Under the pieces are notes generated by a model that did no database searches, was not told the DNA's origin, and saw only the letters and a program-made list of their open reading frames with translations. A DNA stretch of 27,525 nucleotides from Prevotella sp. UBA5379 (GTDB lineage: Bacteria > Bacteroidota > Bacteroidia > Bacteroidales > Bacteroidaceae), in assembly GCA_002409785.1 (NCBI GenBank), contig DHOX01000044.1, positions 28,605 to 56,129 on the forward strand, given 5' to 3'. Of the stretch, positions 22,757 to 27,525 are shown piece by piece; within the stretch, counting starts at the first letter, position 1; each line of letters begins with the position of its first letter. Made by a program: the position numbers and the translations under genes.

Positions 22757-25318
22757 TCAACTCAGCCACTTCACATAACAGAAATCCTGGCGATGAGGAA
22801 GATTTGGATTTTTAGGATACATCCGTACACAACTCCGGAACGTCCCAGATTCCTCAGGTTCTATTACGGCCTCATAGGTGTAATTATTACCCTCGTGCCC
22901 CTTCAATTTAAATGGATAGACTTTATATACCTGACGCTCATCATCTGAGCTGACCGGTTTCAAGGTAACCAGTTCCAGGCCAATGGCATCATTTAATCCC
23001 TGCTCATCCACAGTGTAAGTCAACCGGTACTTCATTCCAGTTTCTCCACCGTTGCTGAGCACGGAAGTATCCTTGGATACTACTTTAATAGAATCCCAGC
23101 GCTGGGCCACTTCTTCTTTCCAAAGAGCAATCTCTTTTGCCAGACGATTATCATTCGCAGACAGTTTCTTAAAACGTTCTGCCTCTTTGATATAAAACTT
23201 ATTATAATAGTCATCCAACTGCCGCTTCATCGTATAATGGGGTGCGATCGTAGCAATGGAATTTTTGATTACGCTGACCCAATTATGACTATAACCATCT
23301 TTCCCCTGATCATAATAAAGAGGAACGATTTCATTCTCCAGAAGGTTATAAATAGTAGCAGCATCCAGTTTATCCTGATAAGCCTGGTTCTGGTAAGTCC
23401 TTTTCTGAGGAAGTGCCCAACCGGCACCTTTACGATAGCCTTCAACCCACCAGCCATCGAGAACAGACAGGTTAACCACTCCATTCATCTCTGCCTTCTC
23501 ACCGGATGTACCGGATGCTTCCAAAGGACGAGTAGGCGTATTCATCCAAATATCACAACCAGAAACCAGACGATGAGCCAGTTGCATATCGTAATTTTCC
23601 AGAAAGATGATTTTACCTAAAAACTCCGGTCTCTGGCTAATTTCAAATATCATCTTGATTAATCCCTGTCCAGCTCCATCAGCAGGATGTGCTTTCCCGG
23701 AAAAGAAGAACAAGACCGGATGTTCCGGATCATTCACGATCTTAGACAGACGGTCAAGATCCGTAAAAAGCAAATTTGCCCGCTTATATGTAGCAAAACG
23801 GCGGCAGAAACCGATCATCAACGCATTTGGATTAATCCGCTCCAACAACGATACGACCCGTGCAGGATCACCCTGGTTCTTCAGCCAGGTTTGAGTAAAC
23901 TTTTCACGGATATAGTCCACCAGTTTCTTCTTCAGTGCCATACGGGTCTGCCAGATCTCCGCATCATCAACATGATAAATGGCATGCCACAACTCTTCAT
24001 TACTTTGATCATTCATAAAAGTCGGATCAAAATAAGCGTCATAAAGTTTACGCCATTCCGATGCACACCAGGTCGGGAAATGTACTCCATTGGTAACATA
24101 ACCCACATGATTTTCCTCCGGATAATAGCCTTTCCAGATAGGAGCGAACATTTTCTGAGAAGTCCACCCATGGAGTTTGCTGACCCCATTGATTTCCTGA
24201 CAAGTGTTACAGGCAAAAGTGGACATACAGAATTTCTCGCTATGATCTTCAGGGTTCTGGCGCCCCATACCGATGAATTCATCCCATGATATTCCTAATT
24301 TTGCAGGATAACCTCCCATATACTTTCCGAAAAGTCCTTCATCAAAATAATCATGTCCTGCTGGTACAGGCGTATGGACGGTATAGAGCGAAGATGCACG
24401 GACTAATTCAAGAGCCTGATTAAAATCAAGGCCGGTCTTGACATAGTCCAATAGTCGTTGTAAATTACAGAGTGCAGCATGGCCTTCATTGCAATGGTAA
24501 AGAGTCTTCTTAATGCCCAGTTTTTTAAGCATCAGAATACCTCCCATGCCTAATAGAATTTCCTGCTTCAGGCGATTTTCCCAGTCACCTCCATATAAAT
24601 TATAGGTAATCGGACGATCATATTGAGAGTTCAGATCATTGTCGGTATCCAATAGATAGAGTTTTATACGCCCTACATTCACACGCCACACATAAGCATG
24701 TACCTGATAATTGACATACGGTACATCTACGATAACCGGGTTACCATCCTTATCCAGGACGCGCTCTATAGGAAGAGAGTTGAAGTCCTGAGCATCATAT
24801 TTAGCAATCTGCTGGCCATCCATGTTCAACGATTGCTGGAAATAACCATACCGATAGAGGAATCCCACTCCTACCAGATCCACATTACTGTCCGATGCTT
24901 CTTTCAAGTAATCTCCAGCCAGCATTCCTAATCCGCCTGAATAAATTTTAAGAGTTTGATCGAGTCCATATTCCATACTGAAATAGGCTACAGAAGGGCG
25001 AGTCTTGTCTGGCTTGACATTCATGTAGTTATGGAACTTTGTGCAGACATCATCAACCCTCTTCATCATGGCCTTATCCTTGACAATATCCATTTTCCGA
25101 TCATAGCTCAAACGTTCCAGCAACAAAACCGGATTATGCCCTACTTCCTCATAAAGTTGTTCGTCCAAACTCTTGAACATATTACGAGCTTCATAGTTCC
25201 AGGACCACCACATATTATGTGCAAGTTCATTTAGACCTTTTAACTGCTCTGGAAGTCGTGACTTGATCGTCAGGTCCTTCCACTGAGGAGTATTTGAATA
25301 ATCTGCTTTAATTTTCAT
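22757..25318 (-). CDS. glgP: Glycogen (alpha-glucan) phosphorylase, GT35
   Basis: Releases glucose 1-phosphate from the ends of stored alpha-1,4-glucan. This 853-residue protein belongs to the alpha-glucan family phosphorylase branch: VAYFSMEYGLDQTLKIYSGGLG split across 109-130, YHCNEGHAAL (274-283), the GYVTNGVHFPTWC segment (406-418), and RPLEASGTSGEKAEMNG with Lys608 as the expected PLP-binding residue, then LDGWWVEGY. The final ~120 residues (after about 735) look like an added beta-domain. Start ATG 25318 gives MKIKADYSNTPQWKDL. It follows glgA by 43 bases on the same strand, so synthesis and breakdown share a transcript. No branching enzyme or glgC is in the window. Confidence 0.95.
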   Translation of the reverse strand: MKIKADYSNTPQWKDLTIKSRLPEQLKGLNELAHNMWWSWNYEARNMFKSLDEQLYEEVGHNPVLLLERLSYDRKMDIVKDKAMMKRVDDVCTKFHNYMNVKPDKTRPSVAYFSMEYGLDQTLKIYSGGLGMLAGDYLKEASDSNVDLVGVGFLYRYGYFQQSLNMDGQQIAKYDAQDFNSLPIERVLDKDGNPVIVDVPYVNYQVHAYVWRVNVGRIKLYLLDTDNDLNSQYDRPITYNLYGGDWENRLKQEILLGMGGILMLKKLGIKKTLYHCNEGHAALCNLQRLLDYVKTGLDFNQALELVRASSLYTVHTPVPAGHDYFDEGLFGKYMGGYPAKLGISWDEFIGMGRQNPEDHSEKFCMSTFACNTCQEINGVSKLHGWTSQKMFAPIWKGYYPEENHVGYVTNGVHFPTWCASEWRKLYDAYFDPTFMNDQSNEELWHAIYHVDDAEIWQTRMALKKKLVDYIREKFTQTWLKNQGDPARVVSLLERINPNALMIGFCRRFATYKRANLLFTDLDRLSKIVNDPEHPVLFFFSGKAHPADGAGQGLIKMIFEISQRPEFLGKIIFLENYDMQLAHRLVSGCDIWMNTPTRPLEASGTSGEKAEMNGVVNLSVLDGWWVEGYRKGAGWALPQKRTYQNQAYQDKLDAATIYNLLENEIVPLYYDQGKDGYSHNWVSVIKNSIATIAPHYTMKRQLDDYYNKFYIKEAERFKKLSANDNRLAKEIALWKEEVAQRWDSIKVVSKDTSVLSNGGETGMKYRLTYTVDEQGLNDAIGLELVTLKPVSSDDERQVYKVYPFKLKGHEGNNYTYEAVIEPEESGTFRSCVRMYPKNPNLPHRQDFCYVKWLS

Positions 25319-25361
25319 ACTCGTGAAGTTTAATTATATTTCTCTAAAAGTCAATTCATTT

Positions 25362-27020
25362 CTATTTTCTTCTCTCCAAAACCTTACGAAGGGCCAGATC
25401 ATAGGCCTCCCGATAATAGATAAAGAAACGGCTCCACAGAGCCTTTTGAGAGAGTTTTCGAGCTTTCATCCTGCATTCCTCTACCTGCGAGGGCGTCATT
25501 TGAGCATATTTATGTACCGTATTCATAATAGAATCAGCTACATCAAAATAATTGAAGTCTGTACGATGAACCACTTTGACACCATCTTCTATTTCACCAC
25601 TTCTCCCAAGTTCCTTATTCACCCACAGTCCAAACCCTGCGAGATCTGTAGTTATACAAGATACCTTAAAAGCAATCGCCTCAAGAGGGGTATACCCCCA
25701 CGGCTCATAATAAGAAGGATAAACACACAAATCATTCCCTAATATCACATCATAATACGTCATATTGAATATACCATCCTGACCATTCAGATAGCAGGGC
25801 AGGAAGATCAATTTTACCTGATCATTGCTGCTATTATGGAAATTCAAATAATTCATCATACTGAGGACCCGGTCGTCATTCATATTATGTAACCAATGGG
25901 TCAGATAAGGCTTCTCCAGAGGGATATTTGCTTTCTGCCCACTCTTCAGACGGGCAAGGAGATCAGCTCTAGGTTCCGAAACCCAACCTGGCACGTCAAT
26001 AAAAGCCAAAATTGGGCGTTTCAGTGTGGCATCTTTCCTTAACCGATTCATCGCTTCAATAAATTCATCAATACCCTTATTGCGGAACTCATATCTCCCA
26101 CTGGTCGACACGATCAAGGTATGATCATCAAGGGAAGTTCCTAATAAAGCATTAGCTACCTCCAGCATTTTCTCCCTCGCCGCAGCACGTTTTCGGGAAA
26201 ACAATGGTTCGCGAGGGACGAAATCGTCTTCAAAACCATTAGGCAGGACCTGATCTACAGGTTTATCCAATAACTCCTTGCATTCCCTGGCAGTAATATC
26301 ACTCACCGTAGTAAAACAGTCCACATATTTAGCGGTCTGTTTCTCCACGGAATGCTTGCTCTGCATATTTAACTCTTCCGCCATCTGATCTCCATTATAA
26401 TTATACAGATAAGCGTAAAGAGGTTTATTGTTTCCTGCTATACTTCGGCCGATGCTCGTGGCATGAGTAGTAAACATAGTGGCAACAAAAGGCAATTTAT
26501 AATGAACATATAAAAGTCCCAATCCTGTCATCCACTCATTGCCATGATAAACCACCTTATAAGTCTCATTCAGATAAAATCTGTAAAAACTCTCTACTAC
26601 CAATCCCGAAGCGTATGAGAACATTGAGGCTTCATCATAGTCACCATAGCCGTGAAGACTATCCACACGGAATAAATCCCAAAGGCGACCATATAACTGG
26701 TTTTTTAATTTAAAATAAGGCTGGAAATCTACCAGAAAAGTTATCGGTTCTCCGGGTATAAGCCAGCGTCCGATCCTTATATGAAGACCCCTTTTTGCAG
26801 CATCCTCTTTCCATGAAGGAAACAAAGAATCATCCGCCTTAAAATAAGGGTTCACTTTCTGATCCCTGAAATCCGGACCAATAAAAAAGATATGATCCTT
26901 CATCACCTCCTGTAATGTCTTTGCCCTTGTAGACAAAACGGCATAGATTCCACCTACCTTGTTGCATACTTCCCAACTCGACTCAAAAATATAATCCGGA
27001 AATAGTCTGTTTTTTTCCAT
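25362..27020 (-). CDS. glgA: Glycogen synthase, GT3-like (eukaryote-type)
   Basis: Extends glycogen from a sugar nucleotide. At 552 residues it resembles the animal/fungal GT3 family rather than the bacterial GT5 GlgA: the N-terminus ESSWEVCNKVGGIYAVLSTRA (13-33) matches the GT3 pattern, and the C-terminal E-x7-E motif is Glu439-PWGYTPL-Glu447. Other conserved pieces are GNEWMTGLGLLYVHY, TMFTTHATSIGRSIAGNN and TVSDITARECKELL with VLPNGF. GT3 enzymes normally use UDP-glucose, which agrees with the lack of glgC here, but donor choice is inference. ATG 27020 is preceded by a good promoter. glgP follows 43 bases downstream. Confidence 0.94.
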   Translation of the reverse strand: MEKNRLFPDYIFESSWEVCNKVGGIYAVLSTRAKTLQEVMKDHIFFIGPDFRDQKVNPYFKADDSLFPSWKEDAAKRGLHIRIGRWLIPGEPITFLVDFQPYFKLKNQLYGRLWDLFRVDSLHGYGDYDEASMFSYASGLVVESFYRFYLNETYKVVYHGNEWMTGLGLLYVHYKLPFVATMFTTHATSIGRSIAGNNKPLYAYLYNYNGDQMAEELNMQSKHSVEKQTAKYVDCFTTVSDITARECKELLDKPVDQVLPNGFEDDFVPREPLFSRKRAAAREKMLEVANALLGTSLDDHTLIVSTSGRYEFRNKGIDEFIEAMNRLRKDATLKRPILAFIDVPGWVSEPRADLLARLKSGQKANIPLEKPYLTHWLHNMNDDRVLSMMNYLNFHNSSNDQVKLIFLPCYLNGQDGIFNMTYYDVILGNDLCVYPSYYEPWGYTPLEAIAFKVSCITTDLAGFGLWVNKELGRSGEIEDGVKVVHRTDFNYFDVADSIMNTVHKYAQMTPSQVEECRMKARKLSQKALWSRFFIYYREAYDLALRKVLERRK

Positions 27021-27041
27021 GATGCTTCTGCTAAAACTTCA

Positions 27042-27072
27042 CAAAGATAAACCAAAAATAGTAATATTGCAA
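27042..27072 (-). promoter_or_regulatory. Promoter of the glgA-glgP unit (minus strand)
   Basis: On the minus strand TTG (27072-27070), a 20-base spacer and TATCTTTG (27049-27042). It lies 21 bases before the glgA ATG and is divergent from the promoter at 27100-27130. Confidence 0.8.
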
Positions 27073-27099
27073 TTTAATCCAGAATTATTTCTAAAAACG

Positions 27100-27130
27100 T
27101 TGGAATTATTAACTAAAATCAATAACTTTG
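27100..27130 (+). promoter_or_regulatory. Promoter of the secreted protein at the window end
   Basis: TTG (27100-27102), a 20-base spacer and TAACTTTG (27123-27130), followed by CAAGAAACGG. The ATG is 16 bases after the -7 box. Confidence 0.8.
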
Positions 27131-27146
27131 CAAGAAACGGAAAAAT

Positions 27147-27525
27147 ATGAAGAAAATCTTATTTACATTATTATTTATATGTCTGGCTTTTACTGCCCAG
27201 GCACAGTCTGATAACCAGACATTCAGGGGGTATCTCTATAATGCAAAATATGAAGTGTACATGGTGATCAATTTCTATCAGAATGATATTACTGTCCCTC
27301 ATCAAGAGATTTTCGGAAAATTGCCAGGCTTCTTCGGAGACATACACGATGGCCGGAAGTGGCTGTTCACGTCCGCCAAAATAACCTCATCAAATATAGC
27401 TAAACTCGCTGTTATAAATGATTATGGCAGCGAAGATTTAACGGCTACCCTCACCATGAATAAGGACAGCACTTATACCCTGAAACAGATCAAGGGAAGT
27501 ACCCTGAAGATTGCGCGAAACCGAA
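27147..27525 (+). CDS. Secreted protein of unknown function (3' end outside window)
   Basis: Starts at ATG 27147 and stays open for 126 codons to the window end, so the C-terminus is missing. The N-terminus is a clear type I signal peptide (MKKILFTLLFICLAFTAQA, then QSDNQ) with cleavage expected after residue 19. The mature part looks beta-rich: FRGYLYNAKYEVYMVINFY, VPHQEIFGKLPGFFG, RKWLFTSAKI, LAVINDYGSEDLTATLTM, DSTYTLKQIKGSTLKIA. There are no enzyme motifs or cysteines after the signal. The sequence pattern reminds me of small secreted Bacteroidales proteins of unknown role, without a firm family. It has its own consensus promoter and is divergent from glgA. Confidence 0.75.
   Translation, partial: MKKILFTLLFICLAFTAQAQSDNQTFRGYLYNAKYEVYMVINFYQNDITVPHQEIFGKLPGFFGDIHDGRKWLFTSAKITSSNIAKLAVINDYGSEDLTATLTMNKDSTYTLKQIKGSTLKIARNR

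Noticed and set aside
23687..24289. 200-codon ORF antisense to glgP
   Set aside because: Shadow of the phosphorylase gene, with no family motif, promoter or coupling to neighbours.
1..27525. CRISPR array, phage genes, toxin-antitoxin or other defence module
   Set aside because: No regularly spaced repeats, cas-like motifs, integrase, capsid or paired small antitoxin/toxin ORFs were seen on either strand.

Overview
This 27.5 kb window looks like an ordinary chromosomal stretch from a member of the order Bacteroidales. A Prevotella- or Bacteroides-like genus is the best guess, and the sequence does not settle which. The evidence is: promoters with the Bacteroidota -7 element TAnnTTTG, often with TTG about 20 bases upstream, before most transcription units; a 1120-residue SecA; a fused FeoA-FeoB with a small Cys-rich partner; a GldE-type CBS protein beside ssb; a TamL-type outer-membrane lipoprotein; a eukaryote-like (GT3-type) glycogen synthase beside a GT35 phosphorylase; and a bifunctional HisB. 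There is no phage module, CRISPR array, toxin-antitoxin pair or intact insertion sequence.

Layout. 1-5859 (+): a secreted DUF4105 membrane protein, a small overlapping unknown gene, secA, and an ABC ATPase without a visible permease. 5994-8831 (+): a promoter, fused feoAB, a FeoB-associated Cys-rich peptide, then tRNA-Cys with its own promoter and a strong terminator. 8878-9199 has no gene but carries duplicated short motifs and a G8 tract that may be insertion-sequence debris. 9200-10905 (-): two tandem paralogous metallo-beta-lactamase-fold hydrolases. They diverge from a small lipoprotein gene (10990-11490, +) across a promoter region centred on a perfect 22-bp palindrome. 11444-13693 (-): tamL, whose 3' end overlaps that of the lipoprotein gene. 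13913-16614 (+): trmH, a membrane protein and hisB, each overlapping the next by a few bases.

16686-20190 (-): from the promoter, a four-tRNA cluster (Gly-GCC, Leu-CAG, Leu-GAG, Gly-GCC), then an unknown gene, ssb, gldE and a phosphopantetheinyl transferase, with no obvious break between the tRNAs and the mRNA. 20292-21467 (-): nspC, divergent from prs (21717-22655, +), which has a long leader and a clear terminator. 22757-27020 (-): glgA then glgP, glycogen synthesis and breakdown in one unit, divergent from a partial secreted protein running off the window end.

Most genes are housekeeping: protein export, ferrous iron uptake, outer-membrane assembly, histidine, polyamine and PRPP synthesis, and glycogen storage. 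I do not see a convincing undescribed system. The points most worth checking are the palindrome over the divergent MBL/lipoprotein promoters, the 14-bp inverted repeat enclosing tRNA-Leu(CAG), the tRNA-to-mRNA read-through into ssb/gldE, the His/Cys pair in the DUF4105 protein, and the decayed-looking repeat region at 8.9-9.2 kb. Many start codons here are TTG or GTG, so several starts were re-chosen; the reasons are given in the entries.
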